From Brasenia schreberi (Eukaryota > Streptophyta > Magnoliopsida > Nymphaeales > Cabombaceae), in NCBI GenBank assembly GCA_036023115.1, contig JAYKKT010000040.1:6991001-7055000 (forward strand): a DNA stretch of 64,000 nucleotides, read 5' to 3'. The notes beneath the pieces are model-generated. The model was not told where the DNA came from, ran no database searches, and saw nothing but the letters and a program-made list of their open reading frames with translations. A program made the translations under genes and the position numbers. Within the stretch, counting starts at the first letter, position 1. The number at the start of each line of letters is the position of its first letter. Shown here piece after piece: positions 49,484 to 61,414 of the stretch.

Positions 49484-49615
49484 AGCGTTAGCTCAATGGC
49501 AGGGCGCTGTAGCATCATTGCTGCTGGTAGGGAGTTCACCTCCCAGAGAGTCCATGTGTGGGTGTGGGTGTGGGTGTGGGTGTGTTAGGCTTTGCCTCCT
49601 CTTGTAACCAAAAGA
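49484..49615 (+). mobile_element. tRNA-derived SINE, head type 1, with internal GTGTGG hexamer repeat
   Basis: GAGCGTTAGCTCAATGGCAG (A-box), GGTAGGGAGTTCACCTCCC (B-box, degraded), a short (GTGTGG)n run at about 49556-49583, then TGTTAGGCTTTGCCTCCTC and TTGTAACCAAAAG as tail. Confidence 0.72.
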
Positions 49616-50338
49616 GAAGGTAACAAAGAAGGGTTTTCCATAACTTGTTCGTTATCTTAAGGGCTTGTTCATGTTCCGGCTAGTTGACTCGTTTCAGCCG
49701 AGCCACACATGAATGCAGTACGAGTTGGGTTAAATGACGTAAACACAAGTCGCGTGTGAAAGGTTAAAAGTTGTAATTTTCTTACCAAAATTTCCCATTT
49801 AATGTAAAATTGAAAGACTTAATCCTTCAGTTACATTGTGTCCCCAATTTCTTGGATTAATATGATCTTTTAGCATATATATACTTTATATACTTAACTA
49901 AACAAGCTAATAGAAATCGAGAACATGCAACTTTTCGTGTTGGACTCGTAGAACTCAAAAAGCAAGCTCGTGTTTGGTTCATTTACATCACAAACTGAAC
50001 AAGCATCTCAAGAATGGAAGCAAGCCGAACCAACTAGGAGCTTGGGTCATTTAGTCACCCTAAGTCAAACCAGATGTCCGTCCAACTCCTCTTTCTCAGT
50101 GGGCAATGATGAGACTGAAGCCATATCACTGGTGGACCAGGAATTCTTTTGGGATGAGACCTACTTATATTTCGGGTGAGGTGCAGTATTTCACATTTAC
50201 GAAATACTTCTATTTATATATATAGTGATGAATATAAGAATTTTGAGTAGGTCTCTCTAAGAGACATATGCATGCCCTAAATATCTAACTCTTGTGAGTC
50301 ACCCCATAGTCAGGTTAGCTATTGCTCTTTATCTAACT

Positions 50339-50460
50339 TTTCTTTGTTTTGTTATAATGGGGAGGTCGGAGCCAGATATGTATATCGAGCTCTTGACCTG
50401 TGACTTGCGAGTCAGAGTTCCTTAGCCAGTGAACTAAAGCTTTGAGTGCAACTACTTGTT
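50339..50460 (-). mobile_element. tRNA-derived SINE, head type 2, with tail
   Basis: Read on the minus strand: TTTAGTTCACTGGCTAAGG (A-box-like), then GGTCAAGAGCTCGATA (B-box-like), then GACCTCCCCATTATAACAA. Confidence 0.6.
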
Positions 50461-50569
50461 TTGTGCTTTCTGTGACACTCCTTAAAGAGAAGAGTTGGTT
50501 GGCCGGTAAATCATTGATCCGGCTAACGGTATATGAAATTGTTTGCGAGAGAGAGATATGCTGGCATGT

Positions 50570-50574
50570 CATTT
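50570..50574. repeat. Target-site duplication (left) of copia element 2
   Basis: CATTT here and at 57255-57259 flanks the two LTRs. Confidence 0.75.
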
Positions 50575-50914
50575 TGATGGGCAGCAGTCGGCCGTGTTCC
50601 GGGAGTCGCAACGGAACGTGGATTTGGTTCGAGAATACCTTCTAAGAGATAAGGGAAAAAGAAGATGTAAATGTATACAGTTTCCCACATACGGCTTACA
50701 TAGGGAAGATGATCTTTAGCTTTCACTGTATTTTTTGTATACTATATATAGACAACTTCATCTTCCTAGTTTTCACGTCTAGACTTTCTATTAAAAGTTG
50801 TTCTGTATTTTAATTTCGGTAATATTACCGTTTCTCTAATTTAATTTATGTAACGTTATCGTTTCTCTTTTGTGTAACGTTTTTATAGCAAGAGAATGAT
50901 TATTTTACGTTACA
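50575..50914 (-). repeat. 3' LTR of copia element 2
   Basis: The minus strand begins TGTAACGTAAAATAATC; the plus strand starts TGATGGGCAGCAGTCGG. It aligns with 56930-57254 through CAGTCGG.CGTG, GGGAGTCGCA.CG and ACGGCTTA.A.AGG.A.GA.GAT. Confidence 0.85.
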
Positions 50915-51339
50915 TCTATCATTTAGCAATTCGAGCCAAGTAATATGACATATTGGTTTACCTCCCACTTTTGTAGAGTTTTTCAAATTATATCATAGAT
51001 GATTGTTATTGCAATCATTATCTGTCGTGTGGTTTTTTACTTACACAACAATTAAACTCACTTAGTCATTCGAGCCAAGTAATCTGACATATTGGTTTTG
51101 CCTCTCACTTTTGTTGACTTTTCTAAGTTATGTCATATATTATTGTTATTGCAATCATTAACTGTTGTGTGGTTTCTTACCTACACAACAATCAAACGTA
51201 TTTGAAACTCATGTTACTAACATGCTTTGAGAAAATATCTTCTATTATGCCTTTAGTCAAGGAGTCCGCCAACATGTCATGAGTTGGTCTATATGAGATA
51301 GATATTTCCTTTCTCATATAACATAACATACATCAAGCT

Positions 51340-53200
51340 TTACACAACTTGTGTATAAGGAACATTAGGCTTATCGTCTCCTTCACTGTGATAATAAGAC
51401 TTACTCAATTTGACCTCTTTCACAACGGGTTTAGATGTAGACTTATATTCACCTATTTTAAATTTCTTCATAATATAATCAATATCTCTCTCTTGACTTA
51501 GCCATAGGAGTTTAGATTCTAAGTCTCGAGAAATCTTTATACCCAAGATATAAGATGCTTCTCCCATATCCTTCATTTCAAACCTTGAGTTTGACCATGA
51601 CTTGGTTTTGACAATCATCTCATTGTCATTCCCAATCAACAATAAGTCATTACATATAATGATAAGATGACAAAGTAGCTCCCACTGTTCAAGACATATA
51701 CACAGTGGTAAAGTTCATTAGCCACAAACCCAAGTTCAAGAATGTTATTTTGAAAGGACAAATACCATTGGTGATGTGATTGTTTAAGGTTATATAAGGA
51801 TTTTTTAAACGTATATACTTTATCTTCTTGGCCTTTAACTCTATATCCTTCAGGTTATTGCATATATATGATTTCATCTAAATCTTCATTTAGAAAAGCA
51901 ATTTTTATATCTAACTAATATAAATTCAAATCATAATATGCTGATATTGTTAGGATTATTCTTATGAATGCAAATTTCACAATAGGAGAATTTGTCTCAG
52001 CATAATTTATCCTCTTCTTTTAAGAAAAACTCCTTGTAATCAGCTTCGCCTTAAACTTATCGATTGTTCCATCGACCTTATATTTTCTTTTTGAAAACCC
52101 ATTTACAGCCTAGAGCTTTCCTTTCTTTAGGAAAATCAGTCAATTCTAGGACTTGATTTTTCTCAATATATTTAATTTTCTCATCTATGACTTTTTCTAA
52201 TCCGCCTATTCAAATGAGTCAATAATATATCAATACATTAAGTTATCGGTCAACTTATCTAAATCCATTGAATTGCATACTTCTTCTATAAGGTAAGTAT
52301 GATAATCCTTTAAGTAGGGTAGTGTTACCCTAGGTTTTTTATATCCACTTAAAGTTTCAGTATTATCTGGAAGATCGTTTATGGGTTTAAATGATGATTG
52401 ATCTAAATGTACTAGATCGTCGATATACTATCATCATTTTTAAGGATGTCATTATTAGTATCTTCTAGGAATTCAATATCCATGCTCTCTATGAGTTCAT
52501 GGTCCTTGTGATAAAATAAATATCCCTTAGATTTTTTAGGATATCCAATAAATATACATCTCAAAGACTTACTGTTTAGCTTATCTCTAGACTAATAAAT
52601 GATCTTCACATGAGTGATATATACTCACCTCATGGGATGACATAGGTTTGCTTTTCTCCCAAACCACATCTTATATAGTATAGAGAATACAACTTTACAC
52701 GATACTTTATTTAGAACAACTAGTATACCTTGTCCGTGAATCCTAAAAGACCCCACTCTAAAGATATCTAAAAATGTGTTGTTTCCCATATACACCCAAT
52801 GTTCCTGTGATTTATATTCATTTAGGTTTATAACCCCTTCTTTGCTCTTCGAGATATATCTTATTGTTCTAGAGTCTCTACTAACTAGTTATTAGGCGGT
52901 CCATGTAGAGACATTTAAAAACCACGCAGATTATATACATCTTCTCTAATTAATCGCATTGTTGGGTATTTCCACTGGTAGTCTTTCTATTACGGTAATC
53001 TCTGTTGTAGTGCCACATCTTTTCACAGTTAAAGCACTTGATCCGAGAAGCGATTTCTTGTAATCTTTTGAAAAATTAATCATATTTCTTGTTATTATTG
53101 CTAAATCCTTTGTTTGATTTATTCTTTTTATGTTTGGTCTAGAGATTGTCCCAATCTCTTCTTCAGTTACTAGCAACTTGTCCTTCTTATTTCTATTCAT
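51340..53200 (-). pseudogene. Copia 2 pol remnants
   Basis: Minus-strand pieces: reverse transcriptase C-terminal part at 51642-51340, degraded integrase/RT between, and a gag zinc-knuckle neighbourhood at 53200-52946. Compared with copia 1, part of the integrase region around 52720 is deleted and the RNase H part near the left LTR is missing. Not functional. Confidence 0.7.
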
Positions 53201-53410
53201 ATGTTTTTGAAGAGTAACTCAGAAATATTTGTTTCACCTCCTAATCTCAAGGTTGTGACAACCATATTCCATGAATGAGAAAGCCTATTCAAGATAGTTG
53301 ATATTTGAATAGTCTCAAGAATGACCAACTTTACTGCAATTAAGTCTTACATGTTTTACTACATTATTTCCTCTTTCATTTTGTACCAGTTGTACTTTTG
53401 TATTAATAAT

Positions 53411-55516
53411 TATAGAGGTGAAATTTTATTCTAAAGTCTATGTAGAGACTTGAAATCAAATTTATAAACTACGTCGTGTGCGGGCGTGCCAGCTAGTTTA
53501 CTTAAACTAGCAAAATGATATTTTAACTTCTATAACGATTCTGAGTAAGTAAATTCTTTTCTACTTAGGCCTTCTACAACCGATGCTCAAGAGTCAGCCT
53601 AGACGTTTTGAAGATTGTTTTAGATCAGGTGTGTTTTCAAAATCCACTTTCAAATCTCAATCAAATTTGAGAACCTAGGTCTTGAAAGAAAATATTTTAA
53701 AGTTCTAAAAAACATAAACTGGTTCTATTTTTAGAGAATTATTTCTGGATTTTTCTCAATAGCTTATGAATCTCTAAAAATCTTAAAAATTTTACAAGCA
53801 AAAGATATTAAATGACATTAGACGGATGCAGGATGCACCAAATATATTTTCGAGTTTACAACATATATGAAGGAAATGATTGAAAGACAATCCACAATAA
53901 TTCCAATGTAAATGATTGAAAGAAATGAAGGAAAGTATAATTATAGCTTAAGCATAGAGGCGATTAAGAGATATGAGAGCTTATAACGTATGAAGGGGTA
54001 GGAAAAACTGAAAATCAAACATATAGTATGCATCTAATCAAACAAAATTGGGTAACATAACATCTAGCTATTACATCAAGAATGGAGTCAGTTGCTCCTT
54101 ATTTACAACTCCTTTTAAATTGAACGAAAGTAAAGAAGAAATAAAATCAAAGAAGTGGAAAGGAATTGACCTTGATCGTGGATGCTCCTTGGCAATGGAT
54201 GAAGACGATCTTGAAAAGGGGCGGCTCTTCCACTTTCTTCCTCATTTTCCTCTCTCTTTCTCTCTTTTTATCTCATTCTCTATCTTTTTCTCCCCCTCTC
54301 TTGCTATAGATTTTCCTCACTCTCTCCACTTTCTTTTATACCTTGAACCCAACCCCAAGGCCTCTATTTATAGCCTTCAAGGAAGGGGTTTAGAGCATTC
54401 TATGATTTGAGTCTTTGGAATCATCCCAATCCAAATTGATCCAAATGGCTAGCCCATTTATACACATTTGGTGCATGTGGGATGGGAGGGTGGCCTCCTC
54501 TTAGTCCGACTCCTTCATTGAACTTGGCTAGGTCAGCTCGACTCACCCTAATCCACCCCTTGCTCGATCTTAGTGGCTTGCCTTGATACAAGTCTTAACT
54601 TAGGTGTGGTCTTCATTTATTCTTTGAATTTGAGACTTGAATCTATCTTGGTTTGAGTCAGCTTCTTCTGGCTCGTCTTAGGATCAACTTGGATTTGAAC
54701 TCGGGATGACCCTGCTTCGAGGCTTGATTCAGATGCTTTATTCGATCCTGCCTTTAGAAATTTTGTTTTTCTTGATTATCTTTTCAATTAAGATTTATGG
54801 TTTGAAATATTTTCTTTTTTATTATTTAAAACTATTTCATTTTAGATATATTTGAAAACATCGAGTTTTAACGAAATCATCAAATATTCTTTTTGGAAAA
54901 CAATTGAGTCTCATTTACAATGTTTGTTTACGTGAGTGACCTGTTTTTATTTCATGAGTTAGTCTTTACTGTTTCAACTACTTTAACTCATTGTTGGGTG
55001 TAGGGTGTCAAATCACTTTAACCCTTTTGATAGATGTAGAGTCTCGAACCACTTTAACCCTTGGGTGTAGGGTCTTAGAGTAAGTCTATCCTCGATCAAG
55101 CGAATGTTTGAGTTCTGGTTTGGATTGATTTGGTTTTAAATTTCAAAGGTTTTTGTAATTTTGATATTTTGCAAACATTTTTGTGGGTTTGGTTCTCAAT
55201 GTCTTATTTCACCTGTTTCTTTGCGGAAAATGGTTAGAAATTATTCTTTCTTTGGTGGCAGTCATTTGAAAAAGCAAAATTCTGCCCATTTGGCCTTGAG
55301 GGTAAAGTAGCCATTTTTTTGAACCTTTTGTCAAAATTAGATTTTTTTCGAGAGAGATGAAATATATCCTTATTTTGAGGTTGTTACAAAATTTTGGTGC
55401 AAAAAAGAGTTCCTTTAGGATGTTTTTATTTGAGAAACCCTTAAGACCCAAAATTGTAATTTTTATTTGAGAAAGACAAAATTTTTAAAAGATCAAAATT
55501 TTTTTGGGTGTTTACA
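53411..55516 (-). mobile_element. Probable solo LTR (or non-autonomous LTR element) inserted in copia 2 gag
   Basis: Relative to copia 1 (about 32190-32220), copia 2 has ~2.1 kb extra here. On the minus strand the insert begins TGTAAACACCC and ends CCTCTATA; flanks ATAAT (53406-53410) and ATAAC (55517-55521) differ by one base, as expected of an ageing 5-bp TSD. A strong TATA box, GGCTATAAATAGAGG, lies on the minus strand at 54375-54361. Length and promoter suggest a long LTR of a retrotransposon. Its superfamily is unknown. Confidence 0.55.
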
Positions 55517-56929
55517 ATAACTGAACATGTAGTTTAGTTGTAGTATCATATTTAAATATTATTGAATGTAACAACTCTTTAGAGGTCTCATATTTTTTAA
55601 ATACCCTAATTAGGTCATCGTCTATATATGTTAGCATTATAGTTCTAGCTATGGTATCATATCTAAGAAACGTTTTGTACGCTTCATTTTTCTCTTGAGT
55701 TGCAGTTGGAGTAGGTGGTGAAACTGTACCCTTTAGAATATAATTGATACTCTCAAGTGTAAGTGTTAAGGGATATGTCTTTTTCAAACTTAGAAATTCA
55801 GACCATTGACTTTCATGTTTTTGCCAATTCCGATATACAAATCCTAGAGTTTATTTTAGTTTATTTGGCAAAAATAACAATAGAATGGTCTAAACAAAAG
55901 AAACAACCAACCATGTGTATTAATAGACTGTTGTAATTTATAAAAATATCTAGGTACTTATGTGAAAATATGTCCAAGTACCTATGAATAATTTCAGTTG
56001 ATACTTAAGTACCAATTGAAAAAACTCTTAACTTGATTATGTTATTGTAGAACCAGGCTAGGGACAAAACAATAATTTATCAAAAGCATCAGAGGCAAAC
56101 CATTTCTCATTGATTTTCGATAAAATTCGCGACTGATAGAGGTAGAACTATAATTGTACCTCTCAACTTATTTTTTAATTTTCTTAAAAAGATAGGGACA
56201 TCATTATCATTTCTCATTGTGGCAAAACTATGAAATTTTGATGTCTAGGGGTAACTTTATATTTTCACAATATGAAATTTCATAATTTTTAAAATTTGTG
56301 AGAGGATAGTTTTGTGTTTTCGTCCATTAAGGGCAAAACTATCTTTTACTAAAAAATATGTATGAATTTTCGTAATTTCGCTTAGTGACAATTTTGTAAA
56401 ATAAAAAAAAATCGTCTCGAGTTTTCGATAAACTGCCTGTTTTTCGGTGCCCACAGTTTCTGAAAGTCGTGAAAACAATAAGAGAAAAAGAGGGCGAAAA
56501 CAATAAGAGAAAAAGAGGGCGACAGGAGAGAGGGAGAGCGTGTGATACAACGAGAGGGGAGAGATACAACGAGAGAAGAGAGAAGAAGGGGAGAGGGAGG
56601 AGAAGAGGGAGTTGTGCGTCACCTCTTCAACCGCTCTGCCTCGGTTTTGCCGCTTTGTCTTATCGCTTTGCCTTGCCGCTTTGCCTTATAACTAAAGTCT
56701 TTCCTTTCCGTCTCGCCGCTTGACTTGTAAATGAGTCTCGCCACTCTTTTTTCTTATTTCTGCTTCTGGTGTTGAGTCTCGCTTCTTTGTTTGCTTGCTC
56801 TCTCTTCTCGTTGAGTTTTGCCTTTATGCTTTCTTATTTCTTTTCTTTGTTCTTATACATGCCTTTCTTTCCTTCCTACGATAAAAATCAACCTTTTTTT
56901 TTCTTTTTTTATCTAAACTATTTTATATA

Positions 56930-57254
56930 TGCACGTTAGCAGTCGGTCGTGCTTTGGTTCGTCACGGGAGTCGCAGCGAAATGTGGATGTATCTCGGGAA
57001 TACGTTACGAGAGATTGGGGAAAATGAATATTAGATGTATACGGTTTTCTATATACGGCTTAGACAGGAAAGACGATTTTAATTGTATTTCTTAATACTG
57101 TATCGTTTGTACATTATTTATTATTTATAGACGGCTTCAATCTTGAGCTTTCGGTACATGTGTTTTAATTTCTATAATTTACCGTTTGTATGATTTAATT
57201 TCTCTAACGTTACCTTTTTGTAACGTTTTGGATAGAATGCCATTTTACGTTACA
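56930..57254 (-). repeat. 5' LTR of copia element 2
   Basis: Partner of 50575-50914. Its first seven bases on the plus strand (TGCACGT) differ from the left copy (TGATGGG), so the exact inner edge is less certain than the outer one. Confidence 0.8.
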
Positions 57255-57350
57255 CATTTGAAGAAGATATGAAAGCAGTATTAAGATCATCGTTCCCCAT
57301 CCCCATCTCGGCCGCTATCAATAGCAGGAGAAGCTTCGGCAGCCAAGCCA

Positions 57351-58826
57351 ATGGCAGAGGAATCTCAAGATGAATTCGGATCCCTCTTCGAAGGGATGGT
57401 CCTACTTGCCCCTAAGTTCCAATCCGTCGACGACGACAAAACAAGTGCCAATGCGGACTACCATTCGCCTGCTGCTTCCGTTTTTGCCTCTGTCTCTGAA
57501 GTCTCTGCTTTGCTTCCGCGTTCATCCTCCTCTTTGAGACGTGATGTGGGCCAGCCTCTCGTCGAGAACCACTTTTCCGACCTTACGTTCAGAACCTCCC
57601 CGCTTCCACCACCATCGTGTGTCTCAAGAGGAAAAAGCTTGGAGGAATCGGAATCACATATGCCCGCGGGTCGTCTTTTTCTTCCCTTCATCTCAATGTC
57701 TATTCTCTTCCTCCCCTTGACGCACCTTCCTCCTCTTCCTCTCAAGATTGTAAATTTAGAGGGATCAGATCAAGATTGTTACTCGCAGGTGGAGGCAGAA
57801 GCATATGCATGTAAATTTATTGTTCAGTCTTTTGTCTCATGGAGTGAGTCCACGTAGACGTAAGGCCCGTTCATCCGACTTTTGTCAATTCTAATTCTTA
57901 TGAAACGTTTGACTAATCAGTTCGGCATCATTACTGATTGCACCACGTTAACAGCAGCTGAAGGAGGACTAGAAGACAGAGTCTCCTCTTCATCTAAAGC
58001 TGCAGAATCGGAGCATGATTCCGGCTTCGACTTTGGAGTCTGTGTGTGCGCCTGTGTGTCTGTGTGTTTGTTGGTTACAGATAACTATTTGTTTGCCTTC
58101 TCTAGTCGTTGCATGGGTTTCAACTGGTAGCTATTATTTGTCTTTTCCAATCGTTGCGTAGGTTTGAACTCAAAAGTCTAGATGATTTACTTTAAGCACT
58201 GATCATATTGCTCACAACACCCTACATTTTGATCCCTCGGATAGATGTCTAATGGATGCAAAGGATGACTAGATTAATTATGAGTCTCACCTGATCGCTG
58301 TTGCTAACAGAGTTATGATCCAGAAAAGCAAGCATTCAACAAGAAGTGGCATCTTCCAAGGTGAGGATAAATTTCATTGAGATGAGGGTTCCAGAGCTTG
58401 AGGCCCAAAAAAGGGTTGCTGCTGCTGCAAGAAATTTCAAAGGGGCAAGTCGAATAGCTGCTGAATCAAAGACACTAAATTCAGAGAAGGAAAGTCTGCA
58501 GAAAAAGGTAGAACATGCCGCATTAGAAATCAAGAAAGCGGAGGAAATCGAGCAGACCGTCAGAAAAACTGTAGGAGACCGAAGAGGTGGTTCTGTCGAA
58601 GAAAAGAGAGGCAGCAATAGCAAGGTGCAAGAGGCTTAGATTGGTGACTGCAGCAGCGATGGCCGAGAGAGCTGCTTCACTTGAGATGGGTGACCAAGAT
58701 GAAGCCAATAGTCTAGCAGTGGAGTTAGAAGATTCTGACTCTGAAGCAACAAAGCTGCAACATTCTTTTAATCTCGACAAGGAGTTTGCAGAGCTGAACA
58801 AACTATATGTTTCTCTTGGAATTTGA
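57351..58826 (+). pseudogene. Coiled-coil / UVR-motif-like protein gene, frameshifted
   Basis: The start is ATG 57351 (AEESQDEFGSLFEGMVLLAP). After about residue 80 the likely coding sense changes frame near 57595, and a KRKKLGGIGITYARG segment is open in frame 57617-57814. A possible middle exon lies around 57955-58040. The C-terminal part (58346-58826) has the alanine/glutamate-rich helical pattern RVPELEAQKRVAAAARNFKG, as in plant proteins with UVR-like motifs. This part is split again near 58575 by an extra A and a TAG where related proteins have a glutamine; the frame resumes and runs to TGA 58824-58826 (FAELNKLYVSLGI). Function of the family is not established. Two or more frameshifts suggest a pseudogene. 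Confidence 0.6.
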
Positions 58827-59189
58827 ATTTGGCAGAGTTTGCTACTGCTCATTCTTCTGCATGAAGAACTTGAATTTGATATCTGAGATGTTTCTCTCTT
58901 TATTTCTTTCCATGGGCATACAGTAGATATAAGGGTGGTTCAGTTTTGTAGGGCTCAAACTGTTCTTTTTATTTTATAATTCGGAAATTTGAGTTAGGCA
59001 GACCCTACCACATGTGCATGCCCAGAGTATGGAACTCTTGACCTTTACTTGTCGTGTGAACCCCCTAGCCCGGAGAGCCGCGACTCCTTGTGCAGGCAGA
59101 CACACAATGTCTTTCTTCTTAAACAACCGGTGACTCTCAAAACTCTTTTTTCTATAATTTGCTTGTACTAATGTGAGTATTCTTTTTGA
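58827..59189. other. 3' flank with a minus-strand SINE
   Basis: About 59000-59110, read on the minus strand, carries GGTCAAGAGTTCCATAC (B-box-like) and GCATGCACATGTGG, resembling SINE head type 2. Otherwise no feature. Confidence 0.45.
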
Positions 59190-60890
59190 CAACAACAACA
59201 ACTAAGCTTTTTTTTCATATTAGATGAGGTCGGCTACATAAATTCTTTGTTTCCACAAAGCTCTATAACGTGTCATGTTGGTAGTTAAGTCAACATGAGT
59301 TAAATCATTTCATATTGTTTCTTTCCAATATTTTTGTAGTCTTCCTCTTTTTCTTTAATATTTTCATAATCAGTTTTTCATACTAGTTATTAGAGCTTCA
59401 TTTGGTCATCTTTTTACATATTCAAATTATCATAACTGATTTTCTCTCATTTTATCCACTATTGGTGTCACTCTCAATTTGTTTTTGATGACTTCATTAT
59501 ATATGGTCTTTCCTTGTTATCCATCTTAACATCTTTATTTCTGCCACATAATCTTTTGTATATATTGATGATTAACTGCCCAACAATCAAAACCATAAAA
59601 TATAGCTGATCTAATTGTTGATATATAATATTTACCTTTCAACTTTAATGGTATCTTCTTATCATATGATTCTCTCTATTTTAACCAACATACATTAATT
59701 TTATGAATAACATCTCTATCAGTTTTCTAACACCTTGAAAAACTAATCCTAGATATTTAAAACTTTTCTTGTGAGAGATGCAACGTGTATCAATCTTAAT
59801 TTATGTATCATCTAAAGTAACCAAATGATCAAACTTACGTTTTACATATTCTATTTTTGTTCAACTAAGTTGAAAGTCTTTACTTTTTAGTGTCTCTCCA
59901 TAGTTCCAATTTCCTATTAACTTTGTCTTTAGACTCATCTATTAATACAATATCATCTACAAATAATATACACCAAGGTACTTTGTCTTTAATACATTTT
60001 ATTAACTCATCAAGAACCAATATAAATAAATATAGACTTAAAGTGGATCTCTAATGTAACCTAATATTAATTTCAAAGAAATCTGTCATGTTTTTGTACT
60101 ATCATACATATCTCTTATAAGATTTATATATGTCAATAAAATACCTCTCTTTTCTAAAGTTTTTCAAAGAATATCTCTTAGCACCCTATCATAAACGTTT
60201 TCTATATTAATAAATATCATGAGGTTTTTATTTTTTGTTTTAAAAAGTTTCCTAAGATGTCTCAATAAGTGAATCGCTTCAAGTATATATATTCATCATG
60301 AATCCAAATTAGTTCTCTGTTGTACTCGATATTTATTTTAGCCTACATTCAATAATTCTTTCTCATAATTTCATAGTATGACTCATTAACTTGATACCCT
60401 GATAATTCGCACAATTTTAGATGTCTTCATTGTTGTTGTATATAAATATAAGTGTACCTATTCTCCATTCCTCAAGATCTTTTAGTTTTTTATATTTTAT
60501 TAAATAATCTTGTGAGTCGAGTGATCCCCATATCTCCTAGAATTTTCTATATTTTTGAAAAAATAGTCTTGTCTTACGTATTTATAACTCTTACTATATT
60601 TAAGAGTCTCTTTGACTTCATTCTTTTCGACGTATAAGTAGAAATTACAGTTTATATACTTTTTTAAATTCGGTTAACTCTTTTAAAGTAACACTAATAT
60701 ATGTATTTTTATTAAAAAAACTTATATAAGTAAAATTTTCATCTATTTTCATATTATCATTTATCACTAAAATCTTTATATAAAGCCTCTCAAATTTTAG
60801 TTTTGTTTCATTAACGACCTCTTTTCTTCTACCTTTACTTTGTTATAAGCCTCTCAAGGTTCTCTATCCTCTCTTTCTGTACCTTCTTTT
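59190..60890 (-). mobile_element. Old RTE LINE, ~1.7 kb, heavily mutated
   Basis: The tail ACAACAACAACAACTAAG at 59190-59207 is at the left, and the sequence then follows the RTE copy at 62001-64000 almost to the region before the reverse transcriptase, with many substitutions and small deletions. No open frame of useful length is left. Confidence 0.9.
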
Positions 60891-61304
60891 CTTTTGAATT
60901 AAGCATAAGATGCGTTGGTATTCATGGTTCTCTATTCCAACAAGAAGGTTTGCATTATCATGAACGTGGAATTGATGTACATCTTTAGGTCGGGCCTTGA
61001 TGAGCAGATTAAAGTCTCCCGGTGGCTGAGAGTTTGTCGATCATCGCCCTCCTCGTGGGTAGGCGATCAACAGATTAAAGTCTCAAACCACCGAGCTAAT
61101 AGCCCACCGTGCAGGTCACTACATAATTATGACAAAAGCAAGAGAAAGCCCATCTCTTTCTTTCCTTTTTCCGCGCCCTCACGTTGCCACTGAGGGACAT
61201 GAAAGACCTAAAAAGGAACCATTCCCACCCGCGGAATCGTGAAAAAAGAGTGCCCGAAGAAGCAAATGAGTATCCAAAGCATGTTTTTCTTTTCTTCTTC
61301 TTTG
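60891..61304. other. Intergenic, no gene recognised
   Basis: A short direct repeat, GCAGATTAAAGTCTC / CAACAGATTAAAGTCTC, occurs at about 61006 and 61070. No coding family was seen. Confidence 0.45.
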
Positions 61305-61414
61305 TTAAACGGGAGGCCAAAGCCTAACACACACATGCACCCCGAGAGTCGACCTCCCACCAGGAGCAAGGTCATCAAAGAGCTCTTCCTTTAAGCTAAC
61401 GCTCTGGGTGCTGT
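61305..61414 (-). mobile_element. tRNA-derived SINE, head type 1, with tail
   Basis: Read on the minus strand: CACCCAGAGCGTTAGCTTAA (A-box), GGTGGGAGGTCGACTCTCGG (B-box), TGTGTTAGGCTTTGGCCTCC and CGTTTAACAAAGAAG. Confidence 0.72.

Larger units (their letters stand above)
50575..57254 (-). mobile_element. Ty1-copia LTR retrotransposon 2, decayed, ~6.7 kb with internal insertion
   Basis: The LTRs are 50575-50914 and 56930-57254, direct repeats with a 5-bp TSD (CATTT). Internal sequence is clearly related to copia 1: same leftward order and similar segments (for example 50990-51320 against 28530-28760), though the LTRs differ from those of copia 1. A gag segment is open at 55512-55787, a reverse-transcriptase segment at 51340-51642 (SYILGIKISRD, then YTQVV), and a zinc-knuckle region near 52960-53060. 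The gag is interrupted by a ~2.1-kb insertion (53411-55516). No clear primer-binding site remains next to the right LTR. Confidence 0.85.

Noticed and set aside
54048..54410. 120-codon plus-strand frame inside the copia 2 insertion
   Set aside because: It runs antisense across a pyrimidine-rich leader and TATA region of the probable LTR; phenylalanine/serine-rich low complexity.
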